Shown here in pieces: positions 24,600 through 33,325 of a stretch of DNA of 64,000 bases (positions within the stretch are counted from its first letter, which is position 1; every line of letters begins with the position of its first letter). The translations under genes were made by a program, and so were the position numbers. Origin of the DNA: Acidaminococcaceae bacterium (GTDB lineage: Bacteria > Bacillota > Negativicutes > Acidaminococcales > Acidaminococcaceae); contig JAFQZL010000053.1 in the NCBI GenBank assembly GCA_017405945.1, forward strand, positions 1-64,000, in the 5' to 3' direction. The notes under the pieces are model-generated. The model was not told the origin of the DNA, ran no database searches, and saw only the letters and a program-made list of their open reading frames with translations.

Positions 24600-25412
24600 A
24601 TGATGACAGTAAAAAATAAGCATACCAGAATATTAATATTTCTGGTATGTATTATTTTGGGCTATATGATCACTATGCAGCTGAGATCACATAATCAGTA
24701 TCAGAACCTGGCGATACAGCGCGCGGAAGATTTAACGGTCCGCCTGAAGGAAGTGCAGGCTGACAGGGATAAGCTGGCAAAAGAACTGGACGAGTACAGG
24801 GCAGGCCGTATATCCGGCGCGGCGCAGAAAGAGATGGACGACCTGAAAGCCCGGGCGGGCGAGACGGAAATGGAAGGAAAGGGGATCATCTTTACCCTTG
24901 ATGACAGCAAACAGGCTGCCAAAGCCGGGGAAAACAAAAATCTTTATATCATCCATGATGAAGATCTGCTGCGTGTGGTAAATGAATTGCGCGCCGCCGG
25001 GGCGGAAGCAATTTCCCTGAACGGGCAGCGGCTGATCGGTTCCAGCGAAATCCGCTGTGTCGGTCCCACAGTCCTTGTCAATGAGAGAAGGCTGGCAGCG
25101 CCTTTTGTCATTTCGGCCATCGGTAACCCCCAGACACTGGATAGTTCCCTGAAATTGCGCGGCGGCGTGATTGAAAACTTTAAATTCTGGGGCATCAGGG
25201 CGGATGTCGTACAGTCAGATAAAGTCAGGGTTCCCGCGTTTAAAGGAAACCGGACTTTTGAGTTTGCCAAACCGGTGTCCGAAGAAGAAAAGAAGGAAGC
25301 GGGCCGGCCCGCAACGGTTGACGAAGGAACTTCTGAGAATAAACCTGGCGCAGATGCAGAAAAATCCGAAGGCCGGCAGGCCTCGCAGAAGAATGCCGGA
25401 GGTGCCCAATGA
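24600..25412 (+). CDS. DUF881 family membrane protein (YlxW/YlxX-like)
   Basis: A 270-residue protein with one N-terminal transmembrane helix (about 9-24), a coiled coil (about 35-80), then the DUF881 domain marked by GKGIIFTLDDS, IHDEDLLRVVNELRAAGAEAISLNGQRL and an FVISAIGNPQTLDSSLKLRGG stretch. The C-terminus is a charged, disordered tail. In Bacillus two such genes (ylxW, ylxX) sit between divIB and sbp; here there is one. Function is not known. It overlaps sbp by four bases. Confidence 0.88.
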   Translation: MMTVKNKHTRILIFLVCIILGYMITMQLRSHNQYQNLAIQRAEDLTVRLKEVQADRDKLAKELDEYRAGRISGAAQKEMDDLKARAGETEMEGKGIIFTLDDSKQAAKAGENKNLYIIHDEDLLRVVNELRAAGAEAISLNGQRLIGSSEIRCVGPTVLVNERRLAAPFVISAIGNPQTLDSSLKLRGGVIENFKFWGIRADVVQSDKVRVPAFKGNRTFEFAKPVSEEEKKEAGRPATVDEGTSENKPGADAEKSEGRQASQKNAGGAQ

Positions 25413-25738
25413 TTTATGCAATTATCGGCCTGATTTTTGGCATTGTCGGAGGTGTTCTGACCCCGGGCTTTATACCTAAAATTTACGCGCCCTATTTTTC
25501 CGTGGCGCTGATGGCGGGACTGGATACCGCTTTCGGAGGACTACGGGCGGCGATGGAGGGCGAATACGATAACCAGGTGTTCATTTCCGGTTTCGTTGTC
25601 AACATTCTCCTGGCGGTGTTTTTCTGTTACGCAGGAATCAAGATGGATATCGACTTCTACCTGATTGTAATCCTGGTATTGGGCATGCGGATTTTTAACA
25701 ATCTGGCTATTATCCGCCGGTTGTACCTGAAAAAATAA
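25409..25738 (+). CDS. sbp: Small basic protein Sbp family (DUF1290) membrane protein
   Basis: A 109-residue membrane protein with three hydrophobic segments: IYAIIGLIFGIVGGVLTPG at the start, FISGFVVNILLAVFFCYAG in the middle, and YLIVILVLGMRIFNNLAII near the end. This is the DUF1290 pattern, and the site between a DUF881 gene and ftsZ is the sbp slot of Bacillus. Its role is not established. In Bacillus ftsA follows; here a 159-base gap leads straight to ftsZ. Confidence 0.9.
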   Translation: MIYAIIGLIFGIVGGVLTPGFIPKIYAPYFSVALMAGLDTAFGGLRAAMEGEYDNQVFISGFVVNILLAVFFCYAGIKMDIDFYLIVILVLGMRIFNNLAIIRRLYLKK

Positions 25739-25850
25739 GAATAATTATGAAATATGTTTGAACTCCGTAAAGTGAAGCAGGAAAAAATACTTTTTATAAA
25801 GAATTTCTTTTCAGCTTTTACATAATGTGCTTTTTTATTTTTGAATTGGA

Positions 25851-25859
25851 TGGTATAAT
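25851..25859 (+). promoter_or_regulatory. Extended -10 promoter of ftsZ
   Basis: TGGTATAAT (25851-25859) is a perfect TATAAT with the TGn extension. No good -35 box is seen at 17 bases; a T tract lies there instead. The start would be about 33 bases before ATG 25898, giving ftsZ its own promoter. Confidence 0.6.
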
Positions 25860-25897
25860 AACAACAGGTAGTATTATTAAGTAGGGGGATACCGAAT

Positions 25898-27055
25898 ATG
25901 TTTGAAGATATCATGAATAATCCGGCCGATTCCGGCATCACTCCGGAAACGCTGGCGAAGATCAAAGTCGTTGGTGTAGGCGGCGGTGGTAATAACGCGG
26001 TAAACCGCATGATCACCTCCGGGCTGCAGGGCGTGGAGTTTATCGCGATTAACTGCGATGCCCAGGCTCTGCTGCTCTCCAAAGCGCAGAACCGTATCCA
26101 GATCGGGGAAAAGCTGACCAAAGGTTTGGGCGCAGGCGCCAATCCGGAAATCGGGCAAAAGGCCGCGGAAGAATCCAGAGAACTCCTGGTTGAACAGTTG
26201 CGTGGCGCGGACATGGTCTTCGTGACCGCAGGTATGGGCGGCGGCACGGGAACCGGCGCGGCTCCCATCGTGGCGGAATGCGCACGGGAAGCCGGCGCGC
26301 TGACTGTCGGCGTAGTGACCAAGCCGTTTTCCTTTGAAGGCAAACGCCGGATGAACCAGGCGGAAGCCGGTATCGTGAATTTAAAAGACCGTGTAGATAC
26401 GCTGATTACCATTCCCAATGACCGCCTGCTGCAGGTCATCGACCGCAGGACCAGCATGCTGGACGCGTTCCGCATTGCTGACGATGTGCTTCGTCAGGGC
26501 GTTCAGGGCATTTCCGATTTGATTTCCGTTCCCGGTCTGATCAACGCCGACTTCGCGGACGTAAAGACCATTATGTCCAATGCAGGATCCGCTTTAATGG
26601 GGATTGGTACCGCCAAAGGCGAAAACGGCGCAGTGGCAGCTGCGGAAGCGGCCATCAAGAGCCCGTTGCTGGAAGCATCCATCGAAGGGGCCCGGGGCGT
26701 ACTGTTCAATATTACCGGCGGCAAGGATCTGTCCCTGTTTGACGTTACGGAAGCGTCGAACATCATTACGGAAGCCGTGGATCCGGACGCCAATATTATC
26801 TTTGGCGCGGTCATCGACGAAAAACTGGATGACGAGATCCGCGTAACCGTGATAGCAACCGGCTTTAACGGGAAGAACCCGGTACTGACCGGACAGGCGC
26901 CTATCAAGATGCCCGGCTCAAAAGTTACGCCGCGCCCGGCGGCTCCCAAACCGGCTCCTAAACCGGTACAGCCGGCTCCTGCACCGGGACCGAAACCTAT
27001 CATTAATCCTGCACCATTCAGTTCAACTCCGGAGGTTCCGCCCTGGATCCGCTGA
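25898..27055 (+). CDS. ftsZ: Cell division protein FtsZ
   Basis: FtsZ is the tubulin-like GTPase that forms the division ring. The 385-residue protein has [14 protein letters not shown], the GTP-binding GGGTGTG loop at 114-120, and the T7 catalytic loop [12 protein letters not shown] proline- and alanine-rich linker (about 340-370) leads to the C-terminal peptide [10 protein letters not shown], which binds partners such as SepF. It has its own promoter and a terminator after it. No ftsA lies upstream. Confidence 0.97.
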   Translation: MFEDIMNNPADSGITPETLAKIKVVGVGGGGNNAVNRMITSGLQGVEFIAINCDAQALLLSKAQNRIQIGEKLTKGLGAGANPEIGQKAAEESRELLVEQLRGADMVFVTAGMGGGTGTGAAPIVAECAREAGALTVGVVTKPFSFEGKRRMNQAEAGIVNLKDRVDTLITIPNDRLLQVIDRRTSMLDAFRIADDVLRQGVQGISDLISVPGLINADFADVKTIMSNAGSALMGIGTAKGENGAVAAAEAAIKSPLLEASIEGARGVLFNITGGKDLSLFDVTEASNIITEAVDPDANIIFGAVIDEKLDDEIRVTVIATGFNGKNPVLTGQAPIKMPGSKVTPRPAAPKPAPKPVQPAPAPGPKPIINPAPFSSTPEVPPWIR

Positions 27056-27072
27056 GTGCCTCGTAAAAACAT

Positions 27073-27099
27073 GCGGCAGTGTAATACTGCCGCTTTGTT
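27073..27099 (+). terminator. ftsZ terminator
   Basis: GCGGCAGT (27073-27080) and ACTGCCGC (27086-27093) form a perfect 8-bp stem with a GTAAT loop, followed by TTTGTTATATT. The T tract is broken, so read-through into nrdR is possible. Confidence 0.6.
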
Positions 27100-27156
27100 A
27101 TATTCTGTCACTGACCCCAATCTGTTTTTTCTCCGTCGATGAAAGGAATGTGTACT

Positions 27157-27627
27157 ATGAAATGTCCGTTTTGTTCTTTTGAAGACAGCCGGGTAATCGA
27201 TTCCCGTTCCGTTGAAAGCGGCGCGTCTATCCGGCGCCGCCGGGAGTGTCCCAAGTGCGGCCGGCGTTTTACCACGTATGAGAAATATGAAGAAACACCG
27301 CTGGTGGTCAACAAGAAAGACGGACGTCGGGAACTGTTCGATGGCGGAAAGCTGTTCGGCGGGCTGCTGAAAGCGTTTGAAAAGCGGCCTGTTTCAACGG
27401 AAACCGTGCAGGACATTGCGCATGAGATCGAACGGGAACTGCGCCTTAAAGGTGAGTCGGAAGTTACCAGCCGGGAAATCGGGGAACTGGTTATGGAACA
27501 CCTGGAAAAGACGGACCAGATTGCCTATGTCCGCTTTGCGTCAGTATACAGACAGTTTGCGGATGTGCAGAACTTCATGCAGGAACTGCAGCGGATCATG
27601 GAAAACAATAAGAAGGATGACAAATAG
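27157..27627 (+). CDS. nrdR: Transcriptional repressor NrdR
   Basis: NrdR represses ribonucleotide reductase genes according to ATP/dATP levels. The 156-residue protein has a zinc ribbon with Cys3, Cys6, Cys31 and Cys34, then an ATP-cone domain from about 46 (PLVVNKKDGRRELFDGGKL) to 136. ATG 27157 has AAAGGA nine bases upstream; an in-frame ATG at 27139 would add six residues. I saw no ribonucleotide reductase gene in the window. Confidence 0.95.
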   Translation: MKCPFCSFEDSRVIDSRSVESGASIRRRRECPKCGRRFTTYEKYEETPLVVNKKDGRRELFDGGKLFGGLLKAFEKRPVSTETVQDIAHEIERELRLKGESEVTSREIGELVMEHLEKTDQIAYVRFASVYRQFADVQNFMQELQRIMENNKKDDK

Positions 27628-27659
27628 AAAAGTTTTTTTGCAGAAAGATGTTTTAGCCC

Positions 27660-27688
27660 TTGCAAACACTGATAAATACTGATATTAT
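27660..27688 (+). promoter_or_regulatory. Promoter of hup
   Basis: TTGCAA (27660-27665) and TATTAT (27683-27688) are 17 bases apart, about 57 bases before the hup start. An untranslated leader of about 50 bases follows. Confidence 0.65.
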
Positions 27689-27744
27689 ATTCTTGAACCC
27701 AGTAGTCATGCACTCTCACAATATTTTGAAAAGGAGCGTACATC

Positions 27745-28056
27745 ATGAACAAAAAAGAACTCGTAGCTGCAACCGCTGAAGCAAGCGGCATGCCCAAAAA
27801 ATGTGTTGAAATGGTTCTGAAAGCCCTCACCGCAAACGTGATTGCTGAAGTTGCCAAAAAAGGCAAGGTTCAGCTGATCGGTTTCGGCACCTTCGAAGCC
27901 CGCGCACGCGCTGCCCGTACCGGCAAGAACCCGCAGACCGGCAAGCCCATTAAAATCGTTGCGGCAACGGTTCCTGCGTTCAAGGCTGGCAAAGCGTTCA
28001 AAGAGGCGGTTAATGCAAAACCGGCTAAAAAGAAGGCCACAAAAAAAGCAAAATAA
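27745..28056 (+). CDS. hup: DNA-binding protein HU
   Basis: A histone-like protein that bends and compacts DNA. The core is typical: MNKKELVAA start, GFGTFEARARAARTGKNPQTG arm, and IVAATVPAFKAGKAFK. At 103 residues it is about 12 longer than usual because of a lysine- and alanine-rich tail (KPAKKKATKKAK), which probably adds DNA contacts. GGAGCG precedes ATG 27745. It is a single-gene unit with its own promoter and strong terminator. Confidence 0.96.
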   Translation: MNKKELVAATAEASGMPKKCVEMVLKALTANVIAEVAKKGKVQLIGFGTFEARARAARTGKNPQTGKPIKIVAATVPAFKAGKAFKEAVNAKPAKKKATKKAK

Positions 28057-28068
28057 TATAATGTGTAC

Positions 28069-28103
28069 AAAAACACCCGCCTGTTTTTCAGGCGGGTGTT
28101 TTT
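28069..28103 (+). terminator. hup terminator
   Basis: A perfect 15-bp stem, AAAAACACCCGCCTG (28069-28083) and CAGGCGGGTGTTTTT (28089-28103), with a five-T loop. This is a textbook intrinsic terminator. Confidence 0.95.
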
Positions 28104-28170
28104 ATGTCCGCGGCAGGTCTGTACCAGTCAGTCCGCTGCCGTTTTTCACTGCAAAGTATCCGTATAAAAC

Positions 28171-28197
28171 AAAAAACCTGCCTACGCAGTAAGCAGG
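28171..28197 (-). terminator. rpsT terminator
   Basis: Read on the minus strand, CCTGC (28197-28193) pairs with GCAGG (28181-28177) and is followed by a run of six T (28176-28171). The stem is short but lies just after the rpsT stop. Confidence 0.6.
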
Positions 28198-28216
28198 ATA
28201 TTTTTGTCAGGAACAA

Positions 28217-28480
28217 TTACTGTACCTTGTTAACTTTTTTAGCCAGTTTAGATTTTTTGCGGGCTGCGGCATTCTTGGAAATAACACCGTCCTGAGCCGC
28301 TTTATCCAGCAAGCTGGAAGCGTTCTTTAACGTTACTTCAGCTTCCGCTTTGTTTCCTTCGGCAACTTTAGCTTCTACTTTTTTGGCAACCGTGCGTACG
28401 GCGCTTTTCTTGGCTGCGTTGGTGGCGCGGCGTTCAGCGTCGGTCTTTACGCTGCGGATAGAAGATTTAATGTTAGGCAA
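28217..28480 (-). CDS. rpsT: 30S ribosomal protein S20
   Basis: S20 binds the body of the 30S subunit. The 87-residue protein is rich in Lys and Ala and starts MPNIKSSIRSVKTDAERR when read from TTG 28480. I chose that start because AGGAGGTG (28494-28487) lies six bases upstream and the N-terminus matches S20 proteins; an in-frame GTG at 28489 is part of the ribosome site. A TTG start is also known for E. coli rpsT, where it is linked to autoregulation. The gene converges with hup and diverges from lepA. Confidence 0.95.
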   Translation of the reverse strand: MPNIKSSIRSVKTDAERRATNAAKKSAVRTVAKKVEAKVAEGNKAEAEVTLKNASSLLDKAAQDGVISKNAAARKKSKLAKKVNKVQ

Positions 28481-28571
28481 CAGATTCACCTCCTACTATA
28501 ACTTTTACCAGAGTATTTTACCACGTGAGTTTAGTTTATGCAAGATGATTTTGCAATTCCTGAAATATTTC

Positions 28572-28600
28572 TTTTATAAATTTTGATTATCGTATATAAT
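28572..28600 (+). promoter_or_regulatory. Possible promoter of lepA
   Basis: TATAAT (28595-28600) is perfect; the hexamer 17 bases upstream, TTTTAT (28572-28577), is a weak -35 box. The start would be about 135 bases before lepA. Confidence 0.4.
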
Positions 28601-28741
28601 AACTAAGAAACAATGAAGAACCGGCAGGCATGATAAGCCGCAGGGAACCGCTGATTAATGCGTTTCTTCCCGCTACTGGCAGCCTGCTTTGAAAAGAAAC
28701 TGTTTATAAGAGAAAGGAACGGCATAAGCCGAAAAGATTAT

Positions 28742-30547
28742 ATGCAAAAAGACCACATCCGAAATTTTTCAATTATTGCCCATATCGATCACGGAAAGTC
28801 GACCCTGGCTGACCGTTTGATTGAAATGACCGGCACCTTATCCAAACGCGAGATGGAGGAGCAGATCCTGGATTCCATGGATCTGGAGAAGGAACGGGGC
28901 ATTACAATCAAGGACCAGGCTGTGCAAAGCATCTACCAGGCAAAAAACGGCGAAGACTACATGCTGAACTTTATCGACACGCCGGGCCATGTGGATTTTA
29001 ACTATGAAGTGTCCCGTGCCCTGGCGGCCTGCGAAGGGGCGCTGCTGGTCATTGACGCCAGTCAGGGCATCGAAGCCCAGACGCTGGCCAACACCTATCT
29101 GGCGCTGGATAATAATCTGGAGATTGTCCCGGTCATCAATAAGATTGATCTGCCCAGCGCCGATCCGGATAAGGTCCGCAAGGAAATTGAAGATGTCATC
29201 GGCATCGACGCCAGTGAGGCGGTGCTGTGCAGCGCTAAAACAGGGGAAGGCGTGGACGATATCCTGGAGGCCATCGTGGAACGGATTCCCGCTCCCGTGT
29301 GTGATGACAACAAACCGTTAAAAGCGCTGGTGTTTGATTCCAAGTTTGATTCCTACAAAGGCGTGCTTTTATATCTGCGTGTCTATGACGGAACGATTCG
29401 AAAGGGCATGAAAATCGAGATGATGGCAACCGGCGCCACTTATGAAGTAACGGAAGTAGGCGTGTTCAAGCCTGCTCCCGTTAATGTGGATGTACTGACT
29501 GCCGGTGAAGTAGGTTTTCTGGCGGCCGCCATCAAAACGGTAGGCGAGGCCCGGGTGGGGGATACGGTTACGGACGCCGCCCATCCGGCGGACGAGCCGC
29601 TGCCGGGTTACCGGAAAGCTACGCCCATGGTATTCTGCGGTCTGTATCCGGTAGAAAATACGGATTACGATAATCTGCGGGACGCATTGGAAAAACTGCA
29701 TCTGAATGACGCGGCCCTGCTGTTTGAACCGGAAACTTCTACCGCGCTGGGTTTTGGCTTCCGTTGCGGTTTTCTGGGACTCCTGCATATGGATGTCATC
29801 AAAGAAAGGCTGGAACGGGAATACAAGCTGGATCTGATTACCACCGCGCCTAACGTAGTGTACCAGATTGACAAGACCAATGGCGACATTGAACTGGTGG
29901 ACAATCCTTCCGCGTTCCCGGATCCCACGGTGATTGCGACGGTATCGGAACCTTACGTGACGGCGACGATCATTGTGCCTAAGGATTATGTGGGGGCGGT
30001 CATGGAACTGTCCCAGGAAAAGCGCGGGGAATACCAGAACATGACCTATCTGGATGAGGACAGGGTCATGATCCATTATTCGCTGCCCCTGTCGGAAATC
30101 ATTTACGATTATTTTGACCGGCTGAAAAGCTGCAGCCGGGGCTATGCTTCCCTGGATTACGAACTGTCCGGCTACAAGCCCAGCGACCTGGTGAAAGTGG
30201 ATATTCTCCTGAACGGGGATCCGGTGGATGCCCTGTCTGCCATCGTACACCGGGAGAATGCCCAGGTACAGGGACGCCGGCTGGTGGAACGGCTGCGGAG
30301 CCTGATTCCCCGCCAGCAGTTCTCCATCCCGGTGCAGGCGGCCATCGGCAACAAGGTCATCGCCCGGGAAGATGTGGCGGCGCTCCGCAAAGACGTGCTG
30401 GCCAAATGTTACGGCGGCGACATCACCCGGAAACGGAAGCTGCTGGAAAAACAGAAAGCCGGCAAGAAGCGCATGAAACAGGTGGGCACGGTGGAACTGC
30501 CCCAGGAAGCCTTCATGGCAATTTTAAGCATGGATAAGAAGAAGTAA
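28742..30547 (+). CDS. lepA: Elongation factor 4 (LepA)
   Basis: LepA is a ribosome-associated translational GTPase thought to help 30S assembly and stalled ribosomes. The 601-residue protein has the G1 loop AHIDHGKST (13-21), [14 protein letters not shown], and the LepA-specific C-terminal domain ending [23 protein letters not shown] 28742 gives the standard [18 protein letters not shown] start; the ribosome site is weak. hemW follows after four bases, the usual Firmicutes pairing. Confidence 0.96.
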   Translation: MQKDHIRNFSIIAHIDHGKSTLADRLIEMTGTLSKREMEEQILDSMDLEKERGITIKDQAVQSIYQAKNGEDYMLNFIDTPGHVDFNYEVSRALAACEGALLVIDASQGIEAQTLANTYLALDNNLEIVPVINKIDLPSADPDKVRKEIEDVIGIDASEAVLCSAKTGEGVDDILEAIVERIPAPVCDDNKPLKALVFDSKFDSYKGVLLYLRVYDGTIRKGMKIEMMATGATYEVTEVGVFKPAPVNVDVLTAGEVGFLAAAIKTVGEARVGDTVTDAAHPADEPLPGYRKATPMVFCGLYPVENTDYDNLRDALEKLHLNDAALLFEPETSTALGFGFRCGFLGLLHMDVIKERLEREYKLDLITTAPNVVYQIDKTNGDIELVDNPSAFPDPTVIATVSEPYVTATIIVPKDYVGAVMELSQEKRGEYQNMTYLDEDRVMIHYSLPLSEIIYDYFDRLKSCSRGYASLDYELSGYKPSDLVKVDILLNGDPVDALSAIVHRENAQVQGRRLVERLRSLIPRQQFSIPVQAAIGNKVIAREDVAALRKDVLAKCYGGDITRKRKLLEKQKAGKKRMKQVGTVELPQEAFMAILSMDKKK

Positions 30548-30551
30548 AATA

Positions 30552-31727
30552 ATGGAACGTTGGGAACAGTTTCAAGGGGTATATGTACATACCCCTTTTT
30601 GTTTGCAAAAATGTTTATACTGTGATTTCCCGTCTTATGCCGGGTTTCCGGATGGGGTGAGGCAGCAATACGTGGGTGCGCTGTGCCGGGAAATCGAGGT
30701 TCGCTCGTTGCAGCAGGAGTTACCTGTTGCAAAAGGGGCGACGGTATATTTCGGCGGGGGTACACCCACGGTTCTGACCGTAGAGCAGATTGGAAAAATC
30801 GTTTCAACCCTTAAGCGCTGCGGTTGGTGGAACAGACCGGCGGAAGCAACCATTGAAGCCAATCCCGGGACGGTGGATGCGGAAAAACTGAAGGCTTTGC
30901 GCGAGATTGGCTTTGACCGGATCAGTTTAGGCGTACAATCGCTGCAGGATAAGGAACTGGGGGCGCTGGGGCGTATCCATACGGCGGAGCAGGCTCTGTG
31001 TGCAACAGAAGAGGCGAAACAGGCAGGCTTCCGGCGTATTAATGCGGACCTGATGTCCGGTATTCCCTGCCAGACCGTGGAATCTTTCCGCAACACACTT
31101 ACTAAGATCTTGCAGTTGAACCTTTCACATATTTCTGCTTACAGCCTGATTTTAGAAGAGGGAACGCCGCTGGAACGGTTGGCCAGGGAAGGCAAGGTAC
31201 AGCTGCCGGATGAAGAAGCGTCTTTTAATATGTATGAAATGACAACGGAGGTTTTGGCGCAGGCAGGACTGCAGCGTTATGAAATTTCCAATTACGCTGT
31301 ACCGGGAAAGGAATCGGTTCACAATACAGTTTATTGGAATTATGAACCGTACGCGGCCTTCGGCGCAGGCGCCTGTTCGTTTAACGGGAAAGAACGGCGG
31401 ACGAATACGGCTGATGTGCTGCAATATATTAAGGGATCAGCCAACCTTTCGCTTGCTGCTCTCAAAACTGATACTGGTCTGTGGCAAACCGAATCCCCTG
31501 ACCGTAAAACACAGATCAGCGAAGCTATGATTATGGGACTGCGTATGACTGACGGCGTGAACCTGCAGAAAATGCAGCAACGATTTGGTATCGATATATT
31601 GGAAAGTTATGGTAAGGAGATTCAGATTCTGCTGGACAGGAAGATGGCAGAATGCGGGGGTGGAACGCTGCGTCTGACTCCATACGGGATGCGATACGGC
31701 AACCGGGCCTTTGAAGCATTTATCTGA
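30552..31727 (+). CDS. hemW: Radical SAM heme chaperone HemW (HemN-like)
   Basis: HemW belongs to the coproporphyrinogen III oxidase family but is thought to insert heme into target proteins. The 391-residue protein carries the iron-sulfur motif CLQKCLYC with Cys17, Cys21 and Cys24, then FGGGTPTVL, EANPGTV, RISLGVQSLQD and NADLMSGIP. It lacks the extra N-terminal part of true HemN. No other heme genes are near. It is translated straight after lepA. Confidence 0.92.
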   Translation: MERWEQFQGVYVHTPFCLQKCLYCDFPSYAGFPDGVRQQYVGALCREIEVRSLQQELPVAKGATVYFGGGTPTVLTVEQIGKIVSTLKRCGWWNRPAEATIEANPGTVDAEKLKALREIGFDRISLGVQSLQDKELGALGRIHTAEQALCATEEAKQAGFRRINADLMSGIPCQTVESFRNTLTKILQLNLSHISAYSLILEEGTPLERLAREGKVQLPDEEASFNMYEMTTEVLAQAGLQRYEISNYAVPGKESVHNTVYWNYEPYAAFGAGACSFNGKERRTNTADVLQYIKGSANLSLAALKTDTGLWQTESPDRKTQISEAMIMGLRMTDGVNLQKMQQRFGIDILESYGKEIQILLDRKMAECGGGTLRLTPYGMRYGNRAFEAFI

Positions 31728-31744
31728 GGTGATCGCAAGTACCC

Positions 31745-31860
31745 GGTTTTTCACGCAAAACCCCATGACCCCACTCTCATGCAGTTTGTATAGTCTGTCT
31801 GGCGGTTACGCTTACAGATGCATACAAACTGTCTATCATATATTAATGAGTGCGTAGGGT
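31745..31860 (+). ncRNA. Structured intergenic RNA candidate between hemW and hrcA
   Basis: The gap between hemW and the hrcA promoter is about 380 bases and is full of pairing. The main hairpin is CAGTTTGTAT (31782-31791) with ATACAAACTG (31822-31831), continued inward by TCTGT/ACAGA and GCG/CGC. Outside it CTCAT (31776-31780) pairs with ATGAG (31846-31850), and ACCC (31768-31771) with GGGT (31857-31860). I do not recognise a known RNA family. It could be a small RNA or the 3' end of the hemW transcript; no promoter is obvious. Confidence 0.35.
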
Positions 31861-31895
31861 GGAACTTCAGTAACCGTTCGGCCTCACGAAAAAAA

Positions 31896-31917
31896 TCCGG
31901 GTGTTTTTACACCCGGA
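31896..31917 (-). terminator. Hairpin with minus-strand terminator character
   Basis: TCCGGGTGT (31896-31904) and ACACCCGGA (31909-31917) form a perfect 9-bp stem with a TTTT loop. On the minus strand it is followed by seven T; on the plus strand no T tract follows. It suggests a minus-strand transcript, though no convincing minus-strand gene lies upstream of it. Confidence 0.45.
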
Positions 31918-31994
31918 AGCCTGGTAGAAACAACACTGGTTTCAAGGACCGCTTTATGCGTCTGTGAAAACGCCGCGAAATCTCGCAACAGACA

Positions 31995-32024
31995 CCTGTA
32001 CCTGAAAGGGTACAGGCGTTTTTC
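31995..32024 (+). terminator. Terminator before the hrcA promoter
   Basis: CCTGTACC (31995-32002) and GGTACAGG (32009-32016) form a perfect 8-bp stem with a TGAAAG loop, followed by CGTTTTTCTTT. It ends either the lepA-hemW transcript or an RNA encoded in this gap. A GTCTGT/ACAGAC pair (31960-31965 and 31988-31993) lies just upstream. Confidence 0.75.
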
Positions 32025-32106
32025 TTTACATCAGGGCAATCCGTTCCCAAACTATGAAGTTTGTGTGAATTGCATGGTAAAAAATAAAAATTTAACTTTT
32101 TGACTA

Positions 32107-32135
32107 TTGACATTCTTCCGGTCCGGTGCTATTCT
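32107..32135 (+). promoter_or_regulatory. Promoter of the hrcA-grpE-dnaK-dnaJ operon
   Basis: A perfect TTGACA (32107-32112) and TATTCT (32130-32135) are 17 bases apart. The CIRCE operator starts 17 bases after the -10 box, so a bound repressor would cover the start region. Confidence 0.85.
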
Positions 32136-32151
32136 TACATTGTGAAAGATG

Positions 32152-32178
32152 TTAGCACTCTGCACACATGAGTGCTAA
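32152..32178 (+). promoter_or_regulatory. CIRCE operator
   Basis: TTAGCACTC (32152-32160), nine bases, GAGTGCTAA (32170-32178): a perfect match to the CIRCE inverted repeat bound by HrcA. It controls the heat-shock operon that follows. Confidence 0.98.
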
Positions 32179-32242
32179 CAAAAAACAGAAACACGAAGGA
32201 GGCCGGCAGCAAAGGTCTCCTGAACAAAGATGAGGTGGGATT

Positions 32243-33283
32243 ATGTTAAACGACCGTAAACGGAAAATCCTGCAGATCATCATCGAAGACTACATTGAAA
32301 CTGCGGAACCGGTGGGTTCGCGTACCATTGCCCGCAAACATAATCTGGGATTGAGTCCGGCCACCATCCGTAACGAGATGAGCGATCTGGAACTGTTAGG
32401 TTACCTTGAGCAGCCCCATACCTCGGCAGGGCGTGTTCCTTCTGCGCAGGCGTACCGCCTGTATGTAGATTCCATGGTGGATTCCATGAAGGAAGAACCC
32501 GGCGTGCTGACGGAAAATGACATGGCGCTGATCAACAGCTGGTATAAAGAACGCATCCGCAACATGGATGACATTTTTAAATCCACTGCCAAGATTCTGT
32601 CCCGCATGACCCAGAATGTTTCGCTGGTGCTGGCCAACAAAAAATCTACGGCCCGGTTCAAGTATCTGAAGTTTTTACCCCTGAGCGATACCCAGGCGAT
32701 CATGTGCATCGTCACGGACGACGGGGCCATGGACAACGGACTGATCGATATTCCGGCGGGGATGAGCGGCAGTGAACTGGATTACCTTTCCGGCAAGATG
32801 AGCAACCTGCTGAAAGGCAGAAGGCTCACGGAAATTAACGGCGACCTGCTGCAGGAAGTGTACTCCGCCGTGTCCGAAGATGAAGTGATGCTGGCTTCCC
32901 TGAAGAAAGCCATCAGTAACATCGCTGCGAAGAACAGTGAGCAGAAAGTCTTCCTGGGCGGCGCCAAGCAGCTGCTGAACCAGCCGGAGTTCCAGGATGT
33001 GGGCAGGGTGAAGAACCTGCTGGGGATTCTGGAAGAGGAAAAAGTGGTGAAGGATATCCTGAACGCCGGGGATGACTCCGGGCTGAAGGTGACAATCGGA
33101 AGCGAGAACAAGTTCACCGGCATCAAGGACTGCAGTATGGTGCAGGCCACTTACCGGCTGAACGGACAGATTGTAGGGACCATGGCGGTGCTGGGGCCCA
33201 CCCGGATGGAATACCGCAAGGTCATCGCGGTGATGAATTATCTGCACAAATATCTGGAAACCATATTGAAAGACCCGAAGTGA
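32243..33283 (+). CDS. hrcA: Heat-inducible transcription repressor HrcA
   Basis: HrcA binds CIRCE and represses the chaperone operon; GroEL is thought to keep it active. The 346-residue protein has an N-terminal winged helix (MLNDRKRKILQIIIEDYIETAEPVGSRTIAR, then LSPATIRNEMSDLE and HTSAGRVPS) and a GAF-like dimerisation domain ending near the C-terminal VMNYLHKYLETIL. GAGGTGGG precedes ATG 32243. It is the first gene after the CIRCE promoter, so it represses itself. Confidence 0.96.
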   Translation: MLNDRKRKILQIIIEDYIETAEPVGSRTIARKHNLGLSPATIRNEMSDLELLGYLEQPHTSAGRVPSAQAYRLYVDSMVDSMKEEPGVLTENDMALINSWYKERIRNMDDIFKSTAKILSRMTQNVSLVLANKKSTARFKYLKFLPLSDTQAIMCIVTDDGAMDNGLIDIPAGMSGSELDYLSGKMSNLLKGRRLTEINGDLLQEVYSAVSEDEVMLASLKKAISNIAAKNSEQKVFLGGAKQLLNQPEFQDVGRVKNLLGILEEEKVVKDILNAGDDSGLKVTIGSENKFTGIKDCSMVQATYRLNGQIVGTMAVLGPTRMEYRKVIAVMNYLHKYLETILKDPK

Positions 33284-33325
33284 TTGATAGATTGACAGAC
33301 AAGGAACCCAAAAGGAGGAACAGCG

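Noticed and set aside
31855-31865. TAGGGTGGAAC as a possible T-box
   Set aside because: The rest of the T-box consensus (ACCGCG) and a terminator at the right distance are absent, and no amino acid gene follows.
31907-32113. A 68-residue minus-strand frame between hemW and hrcA
   Set aside because: It crosses the + strand terminator and the -35 box of the hrcA promoter and has only a poor ribosome site. Its encoded peptide is unlike any protein I know.
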